64,000 bases of DNA from Lolium rigidum (lineage: Eukaryota; Streptophyta; Magnoliopsida; Poales; Poaceae), in assembly GCF_022539505.1 (NCBI RefSeq), contig NC_061514.1, positions 342,968,644 through 343,032,643 of the forward strand. The letters run 5' to 3'. Position 1 is the stretch's first letter; each line of letters starts with the position of its first letter. Position numbers and translations under genes: made by a program. Shown piece by piece: positions 11,998-22,770 of the stretch. The notes under the pieces were generated by a model. That model searched no databases. It was not told the DNA's origin and worked only from the letters and a program-made list of their open reading frames with translations.

Positions 11998-14097
11998 ATG
12001 GGTACTCCTGAGAACACTAAGTTGTGTGACTTCACTAGCACAAATAATAATGATTTCATATGCACACCTATTGCTCCACCTGCTACTACAGCAGAATTTT
12101 ATGAAATTAAACCTGCTTTACTAAATCTTGTTATGAGAGAGCAATTTTCTCGGTGTTAGTTCTGATGATGCTGCTGCCCATCTTAATAATTTTGTTGAAC
12201 TTTGTGAAATGCAAAAGTATAAGGATGTAGATGGGGATATTATAAAACTGAAATTGTTTCCTTTCTCCTTAAGAGGAAGAGCTAAAGATTGGTTGCTATC
12301 TTTGCCTAAAAATAGTATTGATTCATGGACTAAATGCAAAGATGATTTCATTGGTAGGTATTATCGTCCTGCTAAAATTATATCTTTGAGAAGTAGCATA
12401 ATGAATTTTAAGAAATTGGATAATGAACATGTTGCCCAAGCATGGGAAAGAATGAAATCTTTGGTAAAGAACTGCCCTACCCATGGACTGACTACTTGGA
12501 TGATCATCCAAACCTTTTATGCAGGATTAAATTTTTCTTCGAGGAACCTATTGGATTCAGCTACTGGAGGTACTTTTATGTCCATCACCTTGGGTGCCGC
12601 AACAAAGCTTCTTGATAATATGATGATCAACTACTCTTAATGGCACACTGAAAGGACTCCACAAGGTAAGAAGGTAAATTCTGTTGAAGAAACCTCCTCC
12701 TTGAGTGATAAGATTGATGTTATTATGTCTATGCTTGTTAATGGTAGATCTAATGTTGATCCTAATAATGTTCCTTTAGCTTCATTGGTTGCTCAAGAAG
12801 AGCATGTTGATGTGAACTTCATTAAAAATAATAATTTCAACAACAATGCTTATAGGAATAATTTTGGTAACAACTATAGGCCATATCCTTCTAATAATGG
12901 TAATGGTTATGGTAATTCTTTTGATAATTCTTACAACAATAGTAGGAGTGTACCCTCTGGTCTTGAAGCCATGCTTAAAGAATTTATTAGTACACAAACT
13001 GCTTTTAATAAGTCTGTTGAAGAAAAGCTTGGTAAAATTGATGTTATTGCTTCTAAGGTTGATAGTCTTGCTGCTGATGTTGATCTTTTAAAATTGAAAG
13101 TTATGCCTAATGAAACTAAAGATATTAAGTCATTTGCTACAGCAAACGCAATCCAAGTTCGAATTAATGAAAATATTAGATTGATGGCTGAATTGCATGC
13201 TAGGTGGGAGAGAGAAGAAAAACTTGCTAAAGAGAATAATGTAGCTAAAGTTTGGACTATTACCACCACTAGTAATGTTAATGCTTCACATGTTGCTAAA
13301 CCTCCTACTATCAATGGTAAAATAATTGGTGTTGGCAATGTTTCTACTCCTAATACAAAGCGTGCAAAACTGCTTGAAACTGCTGAAACTGTTTGTGATA
13401 AAAGTGCTAATTTTTTTCAAAATATTGGGGACAATGATCCCATTGCTTTAGATCATAATGGTTTAGATTTTGATAATTGTCATATCTCTGAAGTTATTAA
13501 GTTCTTACAAAAACTTGCTAGAAGTCCTAATGCTAGTGCTATAAATTTGGCCTTTACAAAACATATTACAAATGCTCTCATAAAAGCTAGAGAAGAGAAA
13601 TTAAAACTTGAAACTTCTATTCCTAGGAAGTTGGAAGATGGTTGGGAGCCCATCATTAAGATGAAGGTCAATGATTTTAATTGTAATGCTTTATGTGATC
13701 TTGGTGCAAGTATTGCTATTATGCCTAAGAAACTTTATGATATGCTTGACTTGCCACCATTGAAAAATTGTTATTTGGATGTTAATCTTGCTGATAATTC
13801 TATAAAGAAACCTTTGGGAGGATTGATAATGTTCATGTTACGGTTAACAATAACCTTGTCCCCGTTGATTTTGTTGTCTTGGATTTTGAATGCAATGCAT
13901 CTTGTCCTATTATTTTGGGAAGACCCTTTCTTCGAACTGTTGGTGCTATTATTGATATGAAGGAAGGGAATATTAAGTATCAATTTCCCCTTAAGAAAGG
14001 TATGGAACACTTCCCTAGAAAGAGAATGAAGTTACCTTTTGATTCTATTATTAGAACAAATTATGATGTTGATGCTTCATCTCTTGATAATACTTGA
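11998..14097 (+). pseudogene. F2 gag-protease, broken in several places
   Basis: Starts at ATG 11998 (MGTPENTKLCDFTS). The capsid-like region has FPFSLRGRAKDWLLSLP (about 12256-12310). An Asn-rich tract at about 12828-12945 takes the place of a zinc knuckle, and a charged segment with coiled-coil character follows. The protease-like block is CDLGASIAIMPKKLYDM near 13695-13745, with IILGRPFLRTVGAIID near 13909-13955. Breaks: an extra C near 12150 (ends the first frame at 12159), a TAA at 12638-12640, and loss of one G near 13817. The second copy (34636-36480) keeps the frame at 13817, showing that the G loss is private. The product would be a structural Gag with a D-L-G-A protease; there is no polymerase. 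Confidence 0.8.
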
Positions 14098-16684
14098 TTT
14101 ACACTTTCTGCGTCTAGCTGAAAGGCGTTAAAGAAAAGCGCTTATGGGAGACAACCCATTATTTTACTTCTAAATTTTTTGTTTTATATTTGTGTATTGG
14201 AAGTTGTTACTACTGTATCAACCTCTCCTTATCTTTATTTTATTGCATTGTTGTGCCAAGTAAAGTCTTTGATAGTAAGGCTGATACTAGATTTGGATTT
14301 CTGCGCAGAATCAGATTTCTTGCTGTCACGAATTTGAGTATATCTCTCTGTAGGTAACTCAGAAAAATCTGCGAAAAATCATGAGTAATCCTCAGATATG
14401 TACGCAACTTTCATTCAATTTGAGCTTATTCATCTGAGCATGTTAAGTGCCTCGAAAAAATTCGTCTTTACGGACTGTTCTGTTTTGACAGATTCTGCCT
14501 TTTATTTCACATTGCCTCTTTTACTGTGTTGAATTGATTTCTTTGTTCCATTAACCGTCAGTAGCTTTGGGTAATGTCCAGAAGTGTTAGGAATGATTGT
14601 GTCACCTCTGAACATGTGAATTTTTGATTATGCACTAACCCTTTAATGAGTTTGTTTTGAGTTTGGTGTGGAGGGAGTTTTCAAGGGTCAAGAGAAGAGG
14701 ATGATACAATATGATCAAGAAGAGTGAAAAGTCTAAGCTTGGGGATGCCCCCGTGGTTCATCCCTACATATTTCAAGAATACTCAAGCATCTAAGCTTGG
14801 GTATGCCCAAGGCATCCCCTTCTTCATCGACAACTTATCAGGTCACCTCTAGTGAAACTATAATTTTATTCCGTCACACCTTATGTGCTTTACTTGGAGC
14901 GTCTGTATGTTTTTATTTTTGTTTGAATAAAATCGGATCCTAGCATTACTTGTGTGGGAGAGAGACATGCCCCGCTTGTTCATATGAACACTGGTGTTCT
15001 TAGCTTTACTTTTAATGTTCATGGGGAAGGTTGAAAACTGCTTCATTCATTGCTATTTGGTTGGAAACAGAAAATGCTTCATGTGGTATTTGGTATATTG
15101 TCTTGAATAATTTGATACTTGGCAATTGTTTTGAGCTCTCAAATAGATCATGTTTAAGCTCTTGCATCATGTACTTTGAACCTATTAGTGAAGAATTACT
15201 GTAGAGCTTGTTGAAATTTGGTTTGCATGATTGGTCTCTCTAAAAGTCTAGATATTTTCTGGTAAAAGTGTTTGAACAACAAGGAAGACAGTGTAGAGTC
15301 TTATAATGCTTGCAATATGTTCTTATGTAAGTTTTTCTATACCGGTTCATACTTGTGTTTGCTTCAAACAACCTTGCTATCCAAAGCCTTGTACTGAGAG
15401 GGAATGCTTCTCGTGCATCCAAAACCTTGAGCCAAAACCTATGCCATTTGTGTCCACCATACCTACCTACTATGTGGTATTTCTCTGCCATTCCAAAGTA
15501 AATTGCTTGTGTGCTACCTTTAAAACTTCATTCCTTGTCTTCGCAATATATAGCTCATGGGAAAATAGCCTTAAAAACTATTGTGGTAAAGAATATGTAG
15601 CTTATGTATCTTATTTCTTATAAGTTGCTTGCTAAGCGGTAACCATGTTTCTGGGGACGCCATCAACTATTACACTTTTGTTGAATATCATGTGAGTTGT
15701 TATGCATGTTTGTCTTGTCTGAAGTAATGGTGATTTATCATGATTAAATGGTTTGAGTATGCATATTGTTACAGAAGAACATTGGGCCACTAACCAAAGC
15801 CATGCATCATGGTGGAAATTTCAGTTTGGACATTAATCCTCAATCTCTTATGAGAATATTATCTGTTGTTTAATGCTTAAGCATTAAAAGTGGAGTCCAT
15901 TATCTATTTTCTATGTTTTCCCGGTATGGATGTCCTCAAGTTGAGATTTATCAAAAACGAGAAATCAAATGTGATCTATCTCCTTGGACCTTTGTACAGG
16001 TGGAATAGAGGTACCCCTTTGTGACACTTGGTTGAAACATATGTAATGCAATGAGAATCCATGGAAATCCAAGCTAATTAGGACAAGGTGCAAGCACTAT
16101 TGGTATTCGATGCATGAGGCTTGCAACTTGTAGGATGTCTTATGCATAACACATATGAATTATTACTACCGTTGACAAAACTGTTTCTATGTTTTCAAAA
16201 TAAAAAGCTCTAGCACAAAGAGTAATCCCTGCTTCCCTCTGCGAAGGGCCTTTCCTTTACTTTATGTTGAGTCAGTTTACCTACTTCTTTCTATCTTAGA
16301 AGCAAACACTTGTGTCAACTATGTGCATTGATTCCTACATACTTGCTTATTTGCATTCATCATATTACTTTGTGTTGACAATTATCCATGAGATATACAT
16401 GTTGAAGTTGAAACCAACTTCTGAAACTTATATCTTCCCTTGTACTAATTCAAAACCTTCTATTAAGAATTTATTGCTTTATGAGTTAACTCCTATGCAA
16501 GACTTATTGATGCTTGTCTTGAAAGTAATATTCATGAAAAGTCTTTGCAATATGATTCAGTTGTTTAGTCATTGTCTTTACCATTGCTTTGAATCACTTC
16601 ATTCATCTCATATGCTTTACAATAGTATTGATCATTATTATGATAGTAGCATGTCACTTCAAAAATTATCCTTGTTATCGTTTA
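14098..16684 (+). other. F2 3' noncoding region
   Basis: 2.6 kb without a convincing ORF. It contains two polypurine-like copies of CTAAGCTTGGGGATGCC (14733-14750 and a variant at 14791-14808) and is clearly related to the F1 3' noncoding region (20307-22730). It is also present at 36481-39070 in the tandem copy. The 105-residue ORF at 15306-15623 appears in both copies only because they are recent duplicates; I do not call it a gene. Confidence 0.7.
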
Positions 16685-16723
16685 CCTACTCGAGGGCGAG
16701 TAGGAACTAAGCTTGGGGATGCT
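16685..16723 (+). promoter_or_regulatory. Hairpin plus polypurine tract of F2
   Basis: A perfect 8-bp hairpin CCTACTCG/CGAGTAGG with a 4-base loop (16685-16704) is followed by AACTAAGCTTGGGGATGCT up to the 3' LTR at 16724. The G-rich part is the likely plus-strand primer. The same arrangement precedes the F1 3' LTR (22733-22770). Confidence 0.7.
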
Positions 16724-17795
16724 TGATACGTCTCAAACGTATCTATAATTTCTTATGTTCCATGCTAGTTTTATGACAATACTCACATGTTTTATATACA
16801 CTTTATATCATTTATATGCATTTTCCGGCACTAACCTATTAACAACATGCCGAAGCGCCAGTTCTGTTTTCTCGCTGTTTTTGGTTTCAGAAATCCTACA
16901 CAGGAAATATTCTCGGAATTGGACGAAACAAAAGCCCAGGGTCTTATTTTCCACGGAGCCTTCCAGAAGTCCGAAGAGGAAACGAAGAAGAGCCGAGGTG
17001 GCCCCACACCACCTAGCTGCGCGGCCAAGGAGGGGAGCGCGCCACCCTAAGGTGTGGGCCCCTCGAGCCTCTCCCGACTCTGCCTCTTCGCCTATTTATT
17101 CTCTCCGTCGTGAAAACCCTATTACCGAGAGCCACGATACGAGAAAAGTTCCAGAGACGCCGCCGCCGCCAATCCCATCTCGGGGGATTCAGGAGATCGC
17201 CTCCGGCACCCTGCCGGAGAGGGGAATCATCACCCGGAGGACTCTACATCACCATGATCGCCTCCGGACTGATGTGTGAGTAGTTCATCCTTGGACTATG
17301 GGTCCATAGCAGTAGCTAGATGGTTGTCTTCTCCTATTAGGTTATCATGTTTAGATCTTGTGAGCTGCCTATCATGATCAAGATCATCTATTTGTAATGC
17401 TACATGTTGTGTTTGTTGGGATCCGATGAATATGGAATACTATGTCAAGTTGATTATTGATCTATCATATATGTCTTGTTTATGATCTTGCATGCACTCC
17501 GTTGCTAGTAGAGGCTCTGGCCAAGTTGATACTTGTAACTCCAAGAGGGAGTATTTATGCTCGATAGTGGGTTCATGCCTCCATTGAATCTGGGACGATG
17601 ACGGAAAGTTCTAAGGTTATGGATGTGTTGTTGCCACTAGGGATAAAACAACAATGCTTTGTCTAAGGATATTTGTATTGTTTACATTACGCACAGTACT
17701 TAATGCAATTGTCTCTTGTTTGCAACTTAATACTGGAAGGGGTGCGGATGCTAACCCGAAGGTGGACTTTTTAGGCATAGATGCATGCTGGATAG
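16724..17795 (+). repeat. F2 3' LTR, left part
   Basis: Begins TGATACGTCTCAAACG and is interrupted by F1 after GATAG (17791-17795). It continues at 24568. Confidence 0.92.
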
Positions 17796-19404
17796 TGATA
17801 CGTCTCCAACGTATCTATAACTTCTGATGTTCCATGCTTGTTTTATGACAATACCTACATGTTTTGTTCACACTTTATATCGTTTTGATGTGTTTTCCGG
17901 AACTAACCTATTGACAAGATGCCGAAGTGCCAGTTCATGTTTTCTGCTATTTTTGGTTTCAGAAATCCTAGTAAGGAAATATTCTCGGAATTGGACGAAA
18001 TCAACGCCCAGCATCTTATAATTCCACGAAGCTTCCAGAACACCCGAGAGGCACCAGAGGGGGGCCACAGGGCCACCAGACGCCAGGCTGGCGCGGCCAG
18101 AGGGGGGGGCGCCCCCTATTGTGTGGCGCCCCCGTCAGCCTTCCGACTCCGCCTCTTCGCCTATATGAAGCCCCCTGACCTAAATCTTCGATACGAATAA
18201 GCCACGGTACGAGAAACCTTCCAGAGCCGCCGCCATCGCGAAGCCAAGATCTGGGGGACAGAAGTCTCTGTTCCGGCACGCCGCCGGGACGGGGAAGTGC
18301 CCCCGGAAGGCATCTCCATCGACACCACTGCCATCTTCATCAACGCTGCTGTCTCCCATGAGGAGGGAGTAGTTCTCCATCGAGGCTAAGGGCTGTACCG
18401 GTAGCTATGTGGTTAATCTCTCTCCTATGTACTTCAATACAATGATCTCATGAGCTGCCTTACATGATTGAGATTCATATGAGTTTTGTATCACTATTCA
18501 TCTATGTGCTACCCTAGTGATGTTATTAAAGTAGTCTTTTCCTCCTCCATGATGTAATGTTGACAGTGTGTGCATCATGAAGTACTTGGTATATGCTATG
18601 ATTGTGATCTCTTGTAGATTATGAAGTTAACTATTACTATGATGGTATTGATATGATCTATTCCTCCTTTCATAGTGTGATGGTAACAGTGTGCATGCTA
18701 TGTTAGTACTTGGTATAGTTGTGTTGATCTATCATGCATTCTAAGGTTAATTAAATATGAACATCGAATGTTGTGGAGCTTGTTAACTCCGGCATTGAGG
18801 TGCTCTTGTAGCCCTACACAATTAGTGGTGTTCATCATCCAACAATAGAGTGTAGAGTGATTTTATTATGTGATCAATGTTGAGAGTGTCCACTAGTGAA
18901 AGTATAATCCCTAGGCCTTGTTTCCAAATACTGCAATCATCGCTTGTTTACTGTTCTACTGCATCTGTACTTCCTGCAATATTACCACCATCAACCACAC
19001 GCCGTTGTAGCAGCAAGCTATTTTCTGGTGCCGTTACTACTGCTCATATACATTCATACCACTTGTATTTCACTATCTCTTCGCCGAACTAGTGCACCTA
19101 TACATCTGACAAGTGTATTAGGTGTGTTGGGGACACAAGAGACTTCTTGTATCGTGATTGCAGGGTTGCTTGAGAGGGATATCTTTGACCTCTTCCTCCC
19201 TGAGTTCGATAAACCTTGGGTGATCCACTTAAGGGAAAACTTGTTGCTGTTCTACAAGCCTCTGCTCTTGGAGGCCCAACACTGTCTACAGGGAAAGAAG
19301 CGTGAGTAGACATCAAGCTATTTTCTGGCGCCGTTGCCGGGGAACGAAGGAAAGCTACACCATTTCCTCCCTCGTCAACCACGCGCCAGTTCTGGACAGC
19401 ATCA
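17796..19404 (+). repeat. F1 5' LTR, extended form
   Basis: 1609 bp. It contains PBS-like motifs at 19015-19043 and 19315-19344; the functional PBS is the next copy, outside the LTR. GC-rich ORFs around 17919-18380 recur in every F1 LTR and are not genes. Confidence 0.93.
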
Positions 19405-19413
19405 AGTATTTTC

Positions 19414-19430
19414 TGGCGCCGTTGCCGGGA
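19414..19430 (+). promoter_or_regulatory. Primer-binding site, tRNA-Asp type (F1)
   Basis: TGGCGCCGTTGCCGGGA, 9 bases after the LTR end at 19404. A decayed repeat, TTTTCTAGTGCCGTTG, follows at 19472-19496. Confidence 0.8.
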
Positions 19431-19568
19431 AGGAAAGGTAAAAGGCACTCACACGCTGGTCCCAGGTAACTAAGTTATTTTCTAGTGCCGTTGTAAGTGC
19501 TCGAAGCTATTTCCTTTAGATCCTGCAATTGCATCTTTTTGTTTCTTGTTTATCACTAGTTAGGCATA

Positions 19569-20306
19569 ATGGAAAGCAACATGGAGCTTTTTAATCTATT
19601 TCCTGAGTTAAGACATGGATGGTTTGATGCGAAAATTAAAAAACCCATGGAACATATTAGTATGAACACTTTGAACACCATTGTTGCTAATGATATGGAA
19701 AATTCTAAGCTTGGGGAAGCTGGTTTTGATGAGCATGATATTTTTAGTCCCCCAAGCATTGAGGAGAAAATTTTCTTTGATGATACTTTGCCTCCTATCT
19801 ATGATGATTATAATGATAGTAGTCTTTTGGTGCCGCCTGTTATGGAGGATAAATTTGATTATGATTACAATATGCCTCCTATATTTGATGATGAGAATAA
19901 TAATGATAGCTACTTTGTTGAATTTGCTCCCACTATTACTAATAAAATTGATTATGCTTATGTGGAGAGTAATAATTTTATGCATGAGACTCATGATAAG
20001 AATGCTTCATGTGATAGTTATATTGTTGAGTTTGCTCATGATGCTACTGGATATTATTATGAGAGAGGAAAATATGGTTGTAGAAATTTTCATGTTACTA
20101 AAACACCTCTCTTTTTGCTGAAAATCTTGAAGGTGCACTTGTTTTATCTTTCTATGCTTGTTGCATTATGCTTCATGAATTTGTTTATTTACAAGATTCC
20201 TTTTCATAGGAAGTGGGTTAGACTTAAATGTGTTTTGAATTTGCTTTTTGATGCTCTCTTTTGCTTCAACTCTTATTTCTCGCGAGTGCATCATCAAAAT
20301 TGCTGA
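19569..20306 (+). CDS. F1 internal ORF, acidic protein with membrane-like segment
   Basis: 245 residues, intact. Acidic N-terminal two thirds with repeated PPI(Y/F)DD and DSY(F/I)VEFA motifs; hydrophobic stretch at about 187-208, then a basic segment and a second mildly hydrophobic one (about 221-234). Start ATG 19569 is about 140 bases beyond the PBS. It is closely similar to the ORF at 27-758, with scattered substitutions and a one-residue length difference near residue 134, so the frame has been kept in two separate insertions. Function unknown: possible accessory, membrane or highly diverged structural protein of a non-autonomous element. Confidence 0.8.
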   Translation: MESNMELFNLFPELRHGWFDAKIKKPMEHISMNTLNTIVANDMENSKLGEAGFDEHDIFSPPSIEEKIFFDDTLPPIYDDYNDSSLLVPPVMEDKFDYDYNMPPIFDDENNNDSYFVEFAPTITNKIDYAYVESNNFMHETHDKNASCDSYIVEFAHDATGYYYERGKYGCRNFHVTKTPLFLLKILKVHLFYLSMLVALCFMNLFIYKIPFHRKWVRLKCVLNLLFDALFCFNSYFSRVHHQNC

Positions 20307-22732
20307 GCCCATCTTAATGGCTATAAAGAAAGCACTTCTTGGAAGATAACCCATGTTTTTATTTTACTACAGTACTTTTGTTTTATATTTGAGTCTTGGA
20401 AGTTATTACTACTGTAGCAAACTCTCCTTATCTTATTTTATTGCATTTGTTGTGCCAAGTAAAGTCTTTGATAGTAAGGTTGATACTAGATTTGGATTAC
20501 TGCGCAGAAACAGATTTCTTGCTGTCACGAATTTGAGCAATAGTCTCTGTAGGTAACTCAGGAAATTCTGCCAATTTACGTGTGTGATCCTCAGATATGT
20601 ACGCAACTTTCATTCAATTTGAGAATTTTCATTTGAGAAAGTCTGGTACCCCTATAAAATTCGTCTTTACGGACTGTTCTGTTTTGACAGATTCTGCCTT
20701 TTATTTCGCATTGCTTCTTTTGCTGTGTTGGATGGATTTCTTTATTCCATTAACTTTCAGAAGCTTTGTGCAATGTCCAGAAGTGTTAAGAATTATTGTG
20801 TCACCTCTGAACATGTGAATTTTTATTATGCACTAACCCTCTAATGAGTTTGTTTTGAGTTTGGTGTGGAGGAAGTTTTCAAGGGTCAAGAGAGGAGGAT
20901 GATATATGATCAAGAAGAGTGAAAAGTCTAAGCTTGGGGATGCCCCCGTGGTTCATCCCTGCATATTTCAAGAAGACTCAAGCATCTAAGCTTGGGGATG
21001 CCCAAGGCATCCCCTTCTTCATCAACAATTTATCAGGTTTCTTCTCTTGAAACTATATTTTTATTCGGTCACATCTTATGTACTTTACTTGGAGCGTCTG
21101 TGTGTTTTTATTTTAGTTTTGTTATTTTCATTCTCTGAATAAATGCTTGTGTGGGAGAGAGACACGCTCCGCTGGTTCATATGAACACATGTGTTCTTAG
21201 CTTTTAATGTTCATGGCGAAGGTTGAAACTGCTTCGTTAATTGTTATATGGTTGGCAACGGGAAATGCTACATGTGGTAATTGGTAGAATGTCTTGAATA
21301 ATTTGATACTTGGCAATTGTTGTGCTCATAAGGATCATGTTTAATCTCTTGCATCATATACTTTGCACCTATTAGTGAAGAAATACATAGAGCTTGCTAA
21401 AATTTGGTTTGCATGATTGGTCTCTCTAAGGTCTAGATATTTTCTGGTAAGGTGTTTGAGCAACAAGGAAGACAATGTAGATTCTTATAATGCTTGCAAT
21501 ATGTTCTTATGTGAGTTTTGCTGTACCAGTTCATACTTGTGTTTGCTTCAAACAACCTTGCTAGCCTAAGCCTTGTATTGAGAGGGATTACTTCTCATGC
21601 ATCCAAATCCTTGAGCCAAAAACTATGCCATTCGTGTCCACCATACCTACCTACTACATGGTATTTCCCTGCCATTTCAAAGTAAATTGCTTGAGTGCTA
21701 TCTTTAAACACTTCAAAAGTTATTACCTCTTATTTGTGTCAATGTTTTATAGCTCATGAGGAAGTTTGTGGTGTTTATCTTTCAATCTTGTTGGGCAACT
21801 TTCACCAATGGACTAGTGGCTTCATCCGCTTATCCAATAATTTTGCAAAAAGATCTGGCAATGGGGTTCCCAGCCTCGATTAATTAACCTTCACAATTTT
21901 ACAAAAAATAGACACTCCTCCATGGTATGTGACTGTTGGACGGCACCCGAGGATTCGGTTAGCCATGGCTTGAGAAAGCAAAGGTGGGGAGGAGTGTCAT
22001 CTAAATAAAACTAAAATAAAAAGGCACTCCTTCATGGTATGAGATTGTTGGCAGGCACCCGAGGATTCGGTTAGCCATGGTTTGTGAAAGCAAAGGTTGG
22101 AAGGAGTGCCACCCAAAAATAAAAATGTTTCATGGGAGCCGCTCTTTGAAAGTCTGTCTGGCAAGGGGGTTAGAGTGCCCACTACCATTCGTTGACAACA
22201 ACAAACACTTCTCAAAACTTTACTTTTATGCTCTCTTTATGTTTTCAAAATAAAAGCTCTAGCACAAATATAGCAATCAATGCTTCCCTCTTCGAAGGGC
22301 CTTTCTTCTACTTTTTTGTTGAGTCAGTTTACCCACTTCCTTCCATCTTAAGAAGCAAACACTTGTGTTAACTGTGCATTGATTCTTACATACTTGCATA
22401 TTTTCATTTATCATATTACTTTATGTTGGCAATATCCATGAGATATACATGTTGAAAGTTGAAAGCAACCGCTGAAACTTAATCTTCCTTTGTGTTGCTC
22501 CAATGCCTTTACTTTGAATCTATTGTTTTATGAGTTAACTCTTATGCAAGACTTATTGATGCTTGTCTTGAAAGTACTATTCATGAAAAGTCTTTGCTAT
22601 ATGATTCAGTTGTTTAATCATTATCTTTATCATTGCTTTGAATCGCTGCATTCATCTCATATGCTTTACAATAGTATGATTAAGATCATGTTGGTAGCAT
22701 GTCACTTCAGAAATTATCTTTGTTATCGTTTA
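20307..22732 (+). other. F1 3' noncoding region with hairpins
   Basis: No supported ORF. It holds polypurine-like CTAAGCTTGGGGATGCC at 20928-20945 and 20986-21003, a perfect hairpin GGGGATGCC/GGCATCCCC (20994-21014), and two tandem hairpin units at 21911-21998 and 22023-22110. Large parts align with the F2 3' noncoding region. Confidence 0.7.
21911..22110 (+). repeat. Two tandem ~88-bp foldback units
   Basis: Unit 1 (21911-21998) begins GACACTCCTCC and ends GGAGGAGTGTC, its exact inverse. Unit 2 (22023-22110) begins GGCACTCCTTC and ends with GGAAGGAGTGCC, again the inverse. Both share CACCCGAGGATTCGGTTAGC in the loop. The two stems have changed in step (A-T to G-C, C-G to T-A), which looks like compensatory change. 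Confidence 0.75.
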
Positions 22733-22770
22733 CCTACTCGAGGACGAGTAGGAACTAAGCTTGGGGATGT
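22733..22770 (+). promoter_or_regulatory. Hairpin plus polypurine tract of F1
   Basis: CCTACTCG/CGAGTAGG hairpin (22733-22752), then AACTAAGCTTGGGGATGT directly before the 3' LTR at 22771. Confidence 0.7.

Noticed and set aside
15306..15623. 105-codon ORF also present at 37689-38006
   Set aside because: Identity reflects the recent tandem duplication, not selection; it lies in F2 3' noncoding DNA and has no family resemblance.
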